This document shows, in pieces, positions 22,248 through 33,012 of a stretch of DNA of 64,000 nucleotides; position 1 is the first letter of the stretch, and each line of letters begins with the position of its first letter. The stretch covers positions 1,540,501 through 1,604,500 of the forward strand of contig JAFFSR010000021.1 of assembly GCA_017163975.1 (NCBI GenBank), given 5' to 3'. The notes beneath the pieces were generated by a model. The model saw only the letters and a program-made list of their open reading frames with translations. It was not told where the DNA came from and did no database searches. Source of the DNA: Anastatus disparis (Eukaryota; Arthropoda; Insecta; Hymenoptera; Eupelmidae). A program made the position numbers and the translations under genes.

Positions 22248-23162
22248 ATACTTAACTGCCGTTTTTTAAATTATCTGTTGAAAATCCCGAAATTTGGAAT
22301 ATAGCATAAAACAACAAACGTTATTCTTCAATTGCTGTTCTTTTTGATACATTAACTTAATTTTTAATTTTTAATACTTTACAAAAAGAATATAATATTT
22401 TCGATATAATAAAGGCAATTAATTCAAAATATGATAAATGTTACTTTACTTAATACTTTTATATGCTTTGAGTTCTGGCATAATTTTCAAGATCGTCATT
22501 AATTTTTTTAAAAATAGTTTGATAATATTTTTAATACTTTTTCAGTGTTTGGTCATTTGGTGATGGTGTGAATACGTGTTTATTATATTATAAGTGGCTT
22601 CCTAAAACTAACCTCAACTCATATCCAACAATTTTTTCCACAACAGTATGCATAATTAAATTCATTTTTCATTGTAATATATGAATATATTGATAAATTA
22701 AAAAATAATGTGATGATTAAACTTTATATTCAAGATTATTTATTAATTTTTAACTGATTATAAATATAAATATTTATTTTGATTAAAAAGTTTTTTATAT
22801 AGCATAAATTATTTTTTTTAAATTCCTCTCAATTTATTTCATATATTTTTATTTTAATGTACATATAAATATTTTTTATTAACATTTATTTCATTTTTCA
22901 TTTTTCCAGTGCCTAAGACCAAAAGTGACATATGGAAATAATTTATTAAAACTTCTAGTGGAGGAGCATGCAAATTATGTAAAAAAGATGTTAAAACAAC
23001 TGGTAATACAACAAATCTACACTCACATTTCATACACAACCACCCAGAAGTTGAACTTAATGTCACAACAAATAAATCAACACAAGAGGGAAAAATGGAT
23101 TGTAACGAATCTAATGTAACAAAGAAAATAATACATTTGTATTCAATAGAACCAATATAATA

Positions 23163-23966
23163 CATATGGTGAATTCTCAAAAAATCGGCCGATTTCCGTT
23201 CTTTGCCAAAACTTTCATATAAAATAATGTGTGACAGGACTGAAAAATTATTTTCAAGTTACCTTATACTTTCTTGTGATGAATGACGGGATGAGATTAT
23301 TAATGAGGTACCCCATTTGTTGACCAAAGAATTGTGAATTATTAGAAAACGTAGCTCCGTTGGCTTTCTCACGTTGAATCACAAAAGTATTATTACATAT
23401 CATCTTTGAATCATATTAAAAGTTTAATTTATCCTACTCAGAAGTGTTCGTTTTTCTTTAATAAAAAAGTATATTAACTTATTTATACCCCTTTTTACAT
23501 TCATCATTAAGTATTAATGATTGGATCAATTCCACCCCAAAAAAAATCGTAAACTTCGTTAACTCGACGTAACCGCTATTAACTAAGGTACTTATTGAAA
23601 GGTATTCATAAGTACTTAAGGGAATGTAAAATACCGACATTAAAGTTTTCCAAATTTTTTATTCTTAATCCAAAAGTTTTTATAATATCTCTGTATTACA
23701 GGCTTTCATTTTTATTGATAGGAAGCCTAATACAGAGGTATTTCAAAAAATTTTTGAATAAAGATTAAAAATTTGGAAATCTGCATTGTCGGTAACTATG
23801 TATAAATCATATACCCTATTACATCCCCTTAAGTTAAAATTTCATCTTCATTAAAGTATTATTCAAAGTAAATATAATGCACAAAGATAGAATAAATCAA
23901 TTCTTTTCAATCGTCATCATTAAAAATTTCTTGTGTAATCAGCCGATTTTTTGAGAATTCACCATA
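23163..23966. mobile_element. TA-flanked MITE within hAT transposase
   Basis: TIR TGGTGAATTCTCAAAAAATC with inverted partner at 23940-23966 (GATTTTTTGAGAATTCACCA), flanked by TA. It lies between the BED finger and the rest of the transposase. The interior is non-coding and hosts the TTAA MITE at 23616-23832. Confidence 0.85.
23616..23832. mobile_element. TTAA-flanked MITE #6
   Basis: 217 bases, ends TTAAGGGAATGTAAAATACC and inverted TTAAGGGGATGTAATAGGGT. Both arms lead to ACCGACA(T/A)T blocks. Same family as 27065-27280 but in the opposite orientation. Confidence 0.88.
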
Positions 23967-24873
23967 TAATACTATAATGTTAGCAGGTCTTGGATAATGA
24001 CAACTCAATAGATGTTTTTAACATTAATAGCAGTTCTACATTCACAACTACGTCCAACTTCGAATCAAATTAAATGTTTTACGAAAAGTCAAAACAATTA
24101 AAAGTTAAAAAATCACTAGGAATTTCTTTAAAAACTTCTATTACTAAAAAAGTACAACAAAGTGTGGACTCAGCATTTGCTTACCAAAAATCGTTTCAAG
24201 GTAGTTACTGAATAATATTTTTTTTAATAATGAAAAAATAACTTTTATAATAATTTTTTTTTAATTAGGAATCATATTAATTTTTTATTGCAAATTAAAA
24301 TTTTTTTTTATATGGCATTTTAAAATTTGGTTTTTATTGATAAAAAGTATATTTTATTGCAAATATTTCTAAAAAATATGATTTCAGATGGAGGAACAAA
24401 AGCTTCTCTTGCTAAGGGTAGACTCCTGTTTATGATAGCAAAGGATAAAATGCCATTCCATACTGTAAAAAAAGAAGGTTTTAAAACTTTTGTAAAGTAT
24501 ATTGCTCCACTTTATAAAATACCAGATAGAAAAAAAGTAACTAATTTAATGGATCAAAAATATGATGTACTATCTCTTACCATAAAAAAAGTTATCCACA
24601 GTTTCTAATATAAGTCTTACCACTGATATTTGGACAGATACCCTAAACACTAAAAGCTACTTAGGCCTTACAAGTCACTTCATTGATGGTTGTCGAATAA
24701 AATCAATTAATATAGGTGTTATTGAATTAAGTGAAAATCATACATCTGCTAACATACAAAAATGGTTAAATGAAATAGTAGCAGCTTGGGAAATTAAATC
24801 AGAAAGTATTATTTCTATTGCATCGGATAACGCTTATAATATTAAAAATGCAATAGTTGATTGCTTTGTATCT

Positions 24874-24921
24874 GAAAGACATCTCCCATGTTTTGCCCAC
24901 AAAACATGGGAGATGTCTTTC
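24874..24921. other. Perfect 22-bp hairpin inside the hAT transposase
   Basis: Arms 24874-24895 and 24900-24921 are exact reverse complements around a CCCA loop. The left arm encodes ERHLPCF, conserved in hAT proteins; the right arm replaces the residues expected to follow CFAH and shifts the frame, which resumes as CLSKIFESDVV. This looks like a local template-switch mutation. Confidence 0.85.
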
Positions 24922-26224
24922 CAAAATTTTTGAATCTGATGTTGTCATTAATCCTATCCACAAAAAAGTCAAGACAATAGTTATTTATTTCAAAAAATCA
25001 GTCGTGGCAGCTGATTCTCTTAGAGCTGTATCCGAGCTTATGCTCATACAAAGTATAGAAACTCGCTGGAATTCTACATACGACATGTATGAAAGATTTA
25101 TTTTATTATCTGATAAGATAGTAACAATACTTTGAAACAACTCATCAGCACCTGAAATGCTTTCTGCAAATGAACTAAAAATTTTAAAAGAATTTGTTAA
25201 TTTGTTGAAACCGTTTAAATAAGCAACAACAATTGTTTGCGCTGAATCATATGTTACAGGAAGTAAAGAGATTCCAGTAATTAAAAACTTAAAAATTGCT
25301 TTTGATGCGGTTGAAGTGAGTTCAGATATGGGTCTACATTTGAAGAAATTGTTATCCATTGAATTTTCAAAACGGTTCGAAAAAGTAGAACGAATGTACC
25401 TTATAGCTGCGTCAACAATATTAGATCCAAAATTCAAACGACTATACTTCACCGATAAAATAGCTTGTGCAAATGTAATTAATAGATTAGCTAAAATTTT
25501 AAATGATAAAATTTCTGAAGATAGAAACGAACAAGTTAAAAATATATCTAACAATACAACCCATACTTCAGAATCTGATGGATTTTGGTCTCATCACCAT
25601 AATCTGGTTCAGCAAAATATCACAAACAAAATTTTTAGTCAAAATCACAATGAAATTCCAGATGAATTAAGATATTATTTGAATGAGCCAGTGGCTAGCA
25701 TGGATAGCAATCCATTGCAATATTGGAGTCAAAGTTCCCATTCTACGTTATCTAAAATTGCTTTACGTTATTTGACAGTTGTAGCAACATCTGTTCTATC
25801 AGAACGTCTATTTTCACAAGCAGCACTGATTTTAACTGAAAAACGATTTCGATTGACACCTGAATATTTCCAGCATCTATTATTTTTATTATCGTTAGCA
25901 TTAGAAGATTGGCATTTTGAATAAATTTAATTAATTTTTATAGTTTATATGTAAAGAATTTATATTTTTATATTTTAAATAAAATTGAATAAATTTATTA
26001 AATTATAAAATAATAGTTATTCCTTTTATCATAATAACTAATATTTAGTTTATATTAAAATAATTTCAATTTAATAATAAAAATCAGAAATATTTTTAAA
26101 AAATGTATCGATATTTGTAAATATCGATATTTGATAACCGATATTTTACAGGTATCGATACTTTGAGGTACGAAAAGTATCGATACCTAATATCGATATC
26201 AGAAGCAGATATCGCACATCTCCA

Positions 26225-27064
26225 TTACAGACGGAGGCAGAGAGACGAAAACGGAGAGACGGAGACGGAGATAGAGAGACAGTGTCAAAGAGACGGAGAC
26301 GGAAAAACGGAGGTATGAAGATGAAAAGACGGAGACGGAGAGACTAAGAGACGGAGACGGAGAGACGGAGAGACAGAGACAAAAAGACGGAGACGGAGGG
26401 AAGAAGACGGAAAAACAGAGACGGAGAGACGGAGACAAACAGATGAAGAGGTGGAGACGGAGAGACAGAGACGAAAAGACGAAGACGGAGACGAAGAGAC
26501 GAAGATAGACACGGAGGCGAAGAGACTGAGACAGATAGACGGAGACAAAGAAATAGAGACTTACTGACGGAGACGGAGAGATGAAAACGGAAAGATGGAG
26601 AGATAGAGACGAAAAGACGGAGATGAAAAGACGGATACAGAGAGATGGAGATGAAAAGACGGAGATGGAGAGACGAAGACGGAGACGGTAATGGAGAGAT
26701 GGAGACGAAGAGACGGTGAGACGAAGTCGGAGAGATGGAGATTGAGGGATGGAAAGACTGAGACAGACAAATGGAGACAGAGAAACAGAGAGACGGTGAC
26801 GGAGAATCGGAGAGGAAGAGATGGAGACGGGGAAACGGAGACGGAGAGACAGAGAAATGGAGACGGAGACGGATATAGTGTATGCATATGGATATGTGTA
26901 TATGTGTGTATGTGTTTATGTGTGTATGTGTTTATGTGTGTGTATGTATATATGTGTATGTGTGTACGTGTATGTTAAAGATGCACGTTTGTATGTGTAG
27001 GTATGTATGTGACAATAATGCAAAAGATATTCACGTGAGAAAGAAAAAGTCTTAATTCTTCACT
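26225..27064. repeat. GGAGAC minisatellite (right part) and module tail, copy 4
   Basis: Begins with the hAT TSD TTACAGAC, continues about 650 bases of GGAGAC-type units, then TG microsatellite and the conserved tail (GTTAAAGATGCACGTTTGTA, GCAAAAGATATTCACGTGAG). The tail is interrupted by the MITE at 27065 and resumes at 27281 with TATAATAGTAGTAAT. Serine/proline-rich open frames here are translated repeat. Confidence 0.92.
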
Positions 27065-27280
27065 TTAAGGTTACGTAATAGGTTATATGTTTAATATGTT
27101 GTTACCGACATTGCAGTTTCTCAAATTTTTAGTCTTTATTAAAAATATTCTGTCATATCTTTATCTTCTGCTTTTTATTAATTAAAATAAAAGCCTGTAA
27201 TATAGAGATATTTTTGAAGAATTTAAACTAAGAATGAAAAATTTTAAAAACTGTAATGTCGGTATTTTATATCCCCTTAA
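27065..27280. mobile_element. TTAA-flanked MITE #7, with empty site known
   Basis: 216 bases; TTAA at 27065-27068 and 27277-27280. Ends TTAAGGTTACGTAATAGG and inverted TTAAGGGGATATAAAATACC. The uninterrupted target CTTTAATATAATAGTAG is present at 13881 and 17750, showing that TTAA was duplicated on insertion. Confidence 0.95.
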
Positions 27281-27297
27281 TATAATAGTAGTAATAT

Positions 27298-27736
27298 ATA
27301 TCAGAATGGCTTTTACTTGTAAATATCTATTCATTTTAACAAATGAGAAACGGAAACGTGTAAATTTGTTAAAATTTAAAGAAAAAGACAATTTTTTAAA
27401 TTGAATAAAATATATATGAGATCACATATGAGATCGCACATGAGATCGCATATGAGATGTCGTATGAAATTGCCTATGAAATCGCATATGAAATCGAATA
27501 TATATTTGTTAAATTTTTAAAATAAAATAAATATATGTGCTATCTGACATGAGATCTCATATGTTTATTTGATTTTCAAAATTCAATATATATGAGATTT
27601 CATAGGCGATTTCATATGAGATCTCACACGAGAGCTCATATAATAATTTCAGTAGGGATGATTTTTCTTGGCTTGTTCTTTAAATTTATACATATTCACA
27701 CGCTTCTGCTTATCATTCATTTAAAATGAGTTTATA
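27298..27736. repeat. CATATGAGATCG short repeats and AT-rich sequence
   Basis: From about 27415 to 27500 a degenerate 12-base unit (CATATGAGATCG) repeats six or seven times; an inverted set appears at about 27550-27640. Otherwise AT-rich. Confidence 0.65.
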
Positions 27737-27996
27737 CCTATAAGTCGAAGCGGTGGTAGCGCAAGGGCTGAGGCTCTTGGCTCATGCCGTAGTGGACTAA
27801 AGTTTAATCTCCGGGGAAATTTTGGAAAAATTTTTCTGAAATTTCCTCTGTGAAATAGAACTAGGAGACCAGGAAATACCAATTAAAAAGTCCTCCTGGG
27901 CAATAAAAATTTCATGAGTCAGTTGAAATCACGGGTCTCAGTCCACAGCGACAAAGAGACCCACTGGCAATAAAATAGAGAAGAAGAAGATATCTT
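27737..27996 (+). mobile_element. tRNA-derived SINE
   Basis: GCGGTGGTAGCGCAAGGGCT (about 27749-27768) fits a tRNA A box and AAGTTTAATCTCC (27800-27812) a decayed B box, about 45 bases apart as in tRNAs. A tRNA-unrelated body follows and ends in AATAGAGAAGAAGAAG. These are the parts of an RNA polymerase III SINE. tRNA folding is not intact. Confidence 0.7.
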
Positions 27997-28799
27997 CAAA
28001 CTCCAGTGAAAATATAAAATGTGCATTACTGTTTGAAATAGTTTAAAATTATTCAAAACTGTTTAAAACTGTTAAAGACTGTTTAAAACCATTCAAAATA
28101 GTTTATAAGTGTAGAATTTGGACATTTAAAACAGTTATAAACAATTTCAAACATTCTTAAACAGTTGTGAATAATACAGAATAATTAAAAACTAAAGTGA
28201 ACATTTTCTCGTAGATGGCTGATTCCATTTCAAATCGAACAGTCAGTATACACTCAAGTCACCAATTACTGCGCTAATGGAGTATGTTATTCTATCCTCA
28301 AAATAAGGGTATACGTATTTTTTTATTTTGCTGAAATATCAAAATTGCATCAGATATGCACTTTTGAAAATTGCATACAAAAACTAAATGTTAAAACTGA
28401 AAATGTTGAGAATAACTTTAGAGGGCTATCGTTTCACCAATTTTCAATGAATTTTGGTAAACCTTATTTTGTTTTATTATGTTTTAAGCCCTCTTTAATT
28501 TAGTGCAAGAATTTTCAAAAAAGACTAAAAAATGACTAAGATATGTGCATTTTACAAAAAAATGCACTTTTTATGCACATGCATTTTTCTCGAAAAACCC
28601 ATTTTTATTTTGCTGAAATTTTTTGTACTCATAGAGGACCAAATTACCTATCTAATGGTACTTGGTTGATCCCGTACTTATTTGTTTGAAGCGAGAAAAA
28701 AAATTCACAAATTTTATTGGTGAAAAATTTTTGTGTATACGTTCGAAAGTCTTAAGCAATGTTCATTCCAACGCTGTCGCATGCTTCGCTCATTATTTG

Positions 28800-28834
28800 T
28801 TTACCTTTGTATGTATGTATGTATCATTAATAGG

Positions 28835-28880
<46 letters not shown>
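28800..28880. repeat. TATG/(TA)n microsatellite
   Basis: (GTAT)n then about 40 bases of (TA)n just inside the left TIR. Confidence 0.9.
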
Positions 28881-28882
<2 letters not shown>

Positions 28883-29121
28883 TCGTAATATAAAAATAAA
28901 TATTAAAAAATGGAAAATGATAATTCTATTCGTGTATATCTATATTATGTATGTTTCGATGTACAGACAATAGGAGGCTCATTCGCGGACAAATACCTCG
29001 CGTAACCAAAACAGCATATTAGAATTGTTATATACAAGCTAGTTATTCTTACGTCTGCTTTGAAAGGTACTTTTCGGACTTGTGAAAAAGTAAACAAAAC
29101 TCTGCAATTAAGATGTCCGAA

Positions 29122-31200
29122 ATTCACTCTTCTACAAGAATTCGATGTCCCGATTTTTTTCAAATGCATAAGAAGGTAGTTTATAAAAGCAGAAATTTAC
29201 ATTTTAGACCGTTGGATTAATTAAGATTTGGCCATTAATTTGGCACAGCTTTATCCAGATTTAAAGATACTGCCCTCTACTAATGTATGCAAAAATTGCC
29301 ATGAACGCATATCAAAAATGATTTTAAGTGATCTTGAATCTACATCTGAAAATGAAATCACTGAACTTTTTAGCGGAGAACATGATGATTTTATCCTCAA
29401 GACACCCGAACGAATACAGGAATTAAACGAGAGTATTAATACAATTTTACCTCAATGCGTCTTGCCTTTCAGCTTTTTCTGCTACTGTCGGAAGTAAATT
29501 AGAAGATGCGTATGGCATTTCAGTTGAATCAATAGAATCGGACAAAAGTTCGACTGAAAACTATTGGAACGAATTTGTAGAAAATTTTAAATCGGCTTTA
29601 GAAAAATGTTCTTCTGTTTCGGAGAAAATAAAACTTCTAACTCTACTACCTTCAAAATTAAGCAGAATAAAAATTTGCTCACTATTCCCGAATATAAGCG
29701 AGTATATGATAAATAAATCAAGAAATCTCGTGAAAAATAAAGGAGTTTATTTGGAGCCAGATTCATATACTGGTCATCCTATTGATGAAAATACAAAAAA
29801 TATCGCTATGGAATATTTTTTTAATGATGATTTTAATTGTAGTAGACAAAGTCCAAATAAATCTGATGTTGTTACTGTTAAAGTTAATAATACAAAAACT
29901 AAAAAAGTTAAACGGTTTTTTACTCGAAGCTTAAAAGAAACATATAGTCAATTAAGACAAGAAAATCCAAACTTACAAATAGGAAAATCGAAATTCTATA
30001 GTCTAAGACCAAGTTTCGTCTTAACAAGCCCTGTGAAGGAAACTTGTCTTTGTGTACATTGCGAAAATTTTAAACTGTTTCTTACAAGTTTAATTCGTTT
30101 TAGAGGCGATAATAATTCTGAATTAGATTTAATTCGTTCAGAAATCACTAACGCAATGTTGTGTTCTGAACCATCTGATTCGTGTTTCTTGCAAGAATGC
30201 AATTATTGCCCCGGTAGTGAGGGTATCACATTAAAATTGTTAAAACTGAAAGAAAATTGTGAAGATGAAATTACGTTTGCTTTGTGGGATAATGGTAATC
30301 TTATCAAACAAACAGTAAGCTTATCAGTTTTTAAAGAAAAATTTTCAATCTGCGCACTAAAAGCAAGTACTCACGTATACATAAAAAATATTCAACGTGA
30401 AGCTATAAAAAAAGAAAAAGAAGAAGGTAAAGCTGATCCTACTAAGTTAATTATCTACGTTGATTTTGCAGAAAATTGGTCTGTAATAAATAATAAAGCG
30501 GTTCAGGGAAATCATTGGGTAAATAACCAAATTTCTATTTTTACTGCAGTCTGTTACTAAGGAGAGATAACGCAAAGCTTTGCGATCGTTAGTGACGACA
30601 AAAAGCATGATACTGCATATGCGCTATTAGCAATAAATAAAATTATTGATCTTATGAAAAATGATTTAGTTACTAAAGTCACTATTATATCAGATGGAGC
30701 TGCAAGCCAATTTAAAAATCGTTTTCAGCTGCATGAATTCAAACATTTTTCTTATCAAATAAAATGGTTATTTTCTGCAACTGGTCATAGGAAAGGAGCC
30801 GTTGATGGAATAGGTGGGCTTCTAAAGCAATATGCTACTCCACATAACTTAAAAAGAGTTCATGAAGAATCGATACAAAATGCTGACGATTTTATAAATT
30901 GGGTTCAAAAGTACACCAGTGCAATCAAAATCATATTATTACCAATAAATAAGATTGAAAAATTTAGAAAAGAAAAAAATATTGAATGGAGTACAGTTCC
31001 TAAATATAATGGGATTTAAAAAAGTCATATGTGGTTAAAACAACTTGGGGAATTGAAATCGCATATATTTGTTGGCAGAACATTTATACATGCACTGACT
31101 AAAGTGAAAGACAAGAAAAAAAAGTCAAACGTCGTAAGGCTCCACTTAGAACTAAAAATAATAAGTGCAAAAATAAAAAAAAGTAATTATTTATAATTAT
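29122..31200 (+). pseudogene. Transposase-like protein, superfamily unassigned
   Basis: A possible first exon starts MSEIHSSTRIRCPDFF (29122). The frame LAINLAQLYPDLK with CKNC (29228) runs to about 29460, then one frameshift leads into VGSKLEDAYGISVESIES and onward to 30560. Conserved-looking features are SKFYSLRPSFVL, CLCVHCENF, CNYCPGSEG, the acidic motif IIYVDFAENW (about 30448), ISDGAASQFKNRF (about 30690) and ATGHRKGAVDGIGG. DFAENW and SDGAASQFKN look like the first two acidic catalytic positions of a DDE nuclease; the cysteines suggest zinc binding. TAA stops break it at 30558 and 31017, each with matching sequence continuing in frame. It would bind the AACTGTTTAAA arrays or TIRs, by inference. 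Confidence 0.7.
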
Positions 31201-32290
31201 ATTTTTGACGCATCCCAACAGTGAGAGGCAAGGGGAACTCACTTTAAAAAAGCACCCCGAAGGGAACAGAAACCTTCTACGTCCACGTCGTTGTTCCTGG
31301 GTAATGCTAAAAGAAGGATAGTGTTTGAATCTACATTGCTTAAAATTTCCGAACGTATATACAAAAATTTTTCACCAATAAAATTTGTGGATTTTTTTCT
31401 CGCTTCAAACAAATAAGTACGGGATCAACCAAGTACCATTAGATAGGTAATTTGGTCCTCTATGAGCACAAAAAATTTCAGCAAAAAAAAATGGGTTTTT
31501 CGAGAAAAATGCATGTGCATAAAAAGTGCATTTTTTTGTAAAATGCACATATCTTAGTCATTTTTTAGTCTTTTTTGAAAATTCTTGCACTAAATTAAAG
31601 AGGGCTTAAAACATAATAAAACAAAATAAGGTTTACCAAAATTCATTGAAAATTGGTGAAACGATAGCCCTCTAAAGTTATTCTCAACATTTTCAGTTTT
31701 AACATTTAGTTTTTGTATGCAATTTTCAAAAGTGCATATCTGATGCAATTTTGATATTTCAGCAAAATAAAAAAATACGTATACCCTTATTTTTAGGGTA
31801 GAATAACATACTCCATTAGCGCAGTAATTGGTAACTTGAGTGTATACTGACTGTTCGATTTGAAATAGAATCAGCCATATACTGTATAAGTTTTAATATG
31901 TATAAGAAAATGTTCACAAAAACAAAATTATGAAACACTGTTTGAATTCATTCCGAACTTTTTAAAACTGTTAAAAGTGTTTAAAACTTTTTAAAACTGT
32001 TGAAAAGTGTTGAGAACTGTTTAAAACTGTTCAGAACTGTTCAAGTTAGTAAAAAATAATTCATTTTGATTTAAAATTGTTTCGAAATATTTTGAATATT
32101 TAAAATAACTTATAACTTTCAAACATAAAAAATTCAAAACTATTAAACACTGTTTGAAATCATTTTTAACTTTTAAAAACTTTTTGAAACTGTTTAAAAA
32201 TGTTTAAAACTGCTTATGACGGTTTTAAATGTCCCCAATTTCACACTTATAAACTGTTTTAAACAGTTTTAAACATATTTAAATATTTTA

Positions 32291-32440
32291 TTTTTTTGCT
32301 AGGGATAACAAACAATTCTGATATTTATTCATATGGAAAAAAACGAAATTTATTTTTAACCTATTTTTGATAAATAAAGTAGATCTTAAGCAAACTCTTA
32401 AAAATTTTGTTTTATAATAGGTCATTTATTTAATAATGAT
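32291..32440. other. AT-rich spacer
   Basis: Nothing recognised. Confidence 0.5.
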
Positions 32441-32511
32441 TCATGACACAATATATAAAAAAGTTGAGATTTAATCTAAATCTCAACTTTTTTAAATATT
32501 GTGTCATGAAA
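32441..32511. repeat. Near-perfect small hairpin
   Basis: TTCATGACACAATAT and AAAGTTGAGATTTA are followed, after ATC, by their inverted copies; the stem is about 33 base pairs with a two-base irregularity. Not linked to a family seen here. Confidence 0.8.
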
Positions 32512-33012
32512 CAAATTTTTAAATTAGTGTTATTCAAAAACTGAATAATTTTTTATATAATTTTTATAAATTATTAATTTTTCCAATATTATAGCATACA
32601 AAACAAAATTAATTTGACATTAGTAAGTAATCAAATAATCACTGATTGTTAATCAAAGTCATGTATTATTTGTAAGATATTAAAAATAAACAGGCAAGTT
32701 TGTTTTAAATTTATCCTACAGCACGGCGCATATCTTCGTCCCTTCATATTAAAGAAATGAAATTTTATTTTCAACTGCAAAATGTTTAAAAAAATGGAAG
32801 CTTTATTTTTTACTATAAAAATGATTATACATTGTTTTAAAACGATACTAAATTAGTAAGTGAAAATGTTCCTTTACATTAAAAAGAGGATTTTGAATTG
32901 AAAAAAGATAGTCGTCGGAATCAAGAAAACATAACTGAAAAACTTTAAAACTTTTTTACAACAATTATTTATAAACATAATGACAAAAAATAAATTTTAA
33001 TGAAAATTAACA
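32512..33012. other. AT-rich sequence, nothing recognised
   Basis: No gene or terminal repeat found. Confidence 0.5.

Larger units (their letters stand above)
22909..25924 (+). pseudogene. hAT transposase with BED zinc finger, interrupted
   Basis: The BED finger starts at VPKTKSDIWK (22909) and shows CKLCKKD and HSHFIHNH ligands; an in-frame stop follows DIWK. A spliced start is likely, since TTTTCCAG precedes it. After the MITE come the DNA-binding-to-catalytic linker (24000-24200), an RNase-H-like region with SLTTDIWTDT, KSYLGLTSHF and SIASDNAYNIKNAI (about 24590-24855), LPCFAH, then IETRWNSTYDM (25060) and AASTILDPKFK. The C-terminal hAT dimerisation domain is intact: SVLSERLFSQAALILTEKR to WHFE (about 25790-25924). 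Other lesions: stops near 25133 and 25220 and a hairpin-generating change at 24900 that replaces the residues after CFAH. Confidence 0.9.
20929..26224 (+). mobile_element. hAT DNA transposon (decayed, with nested insertions)
   Basis: Perfect 8-bp TSD TTACAGAC on both sides, the hallmark of hAT. TIRs are TAGTGATGGGCGATA on the left and inverted TGGAGATGTGCGATA on the right. Both subterminal regions are crowded with ATCGATA/TATCGATA motifs (20940-21075 and 26105-26215), plausible transposase-binding repeats. Inside are a BED-finger transposase gene with a hAT dimerisation domain, a solo LTR (21315-22247) and a TA-flanked MITE (23163-23966) which itself carries a TTAA MITE. Confidence 0.95.
28010..32290 (+). 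mobile_element. DNA transposon with very long TIRs and AACTGTTTAAA arrays
   Basis: Left (about 28205-28790) and right (about 31310-31865) segments are near-identical inverted copies; shared blocks include ATGGCTGATTC, CAATTACTGCGCTAATGGAG and TGCATCAGATATGCACTTTT. Outside these, both flanks carry inverted arrays of AACTGTTTAAA-like units (28040-28180; 31930-32290), including inverted ACACTTATAAACT. The element thus spans about 4.3 kb. I could not define a TSD or exact ends. It encodes one transposase-like protein. Confidence 0.82.

Noticed and set aside
22854..23180. 108-codon minus-strand open frame
   Set aside because: Antisense to the hAT BED finger, which has the expected Cys/His ligands on the plus strand.
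26199..26978. Several ~80-110 codon Ser/Pro/Leu- or Arg/Glu-rich open frames
   Set aside because: They are all frames of the GGAGAC minisatellite and TG repeat; no start context or domain.
27749..27812. Functional tRNA gene
   Set aside because: A and B boxes are recognisable but cloverleaf pairing is not, and the sequence continues into a SINE body.
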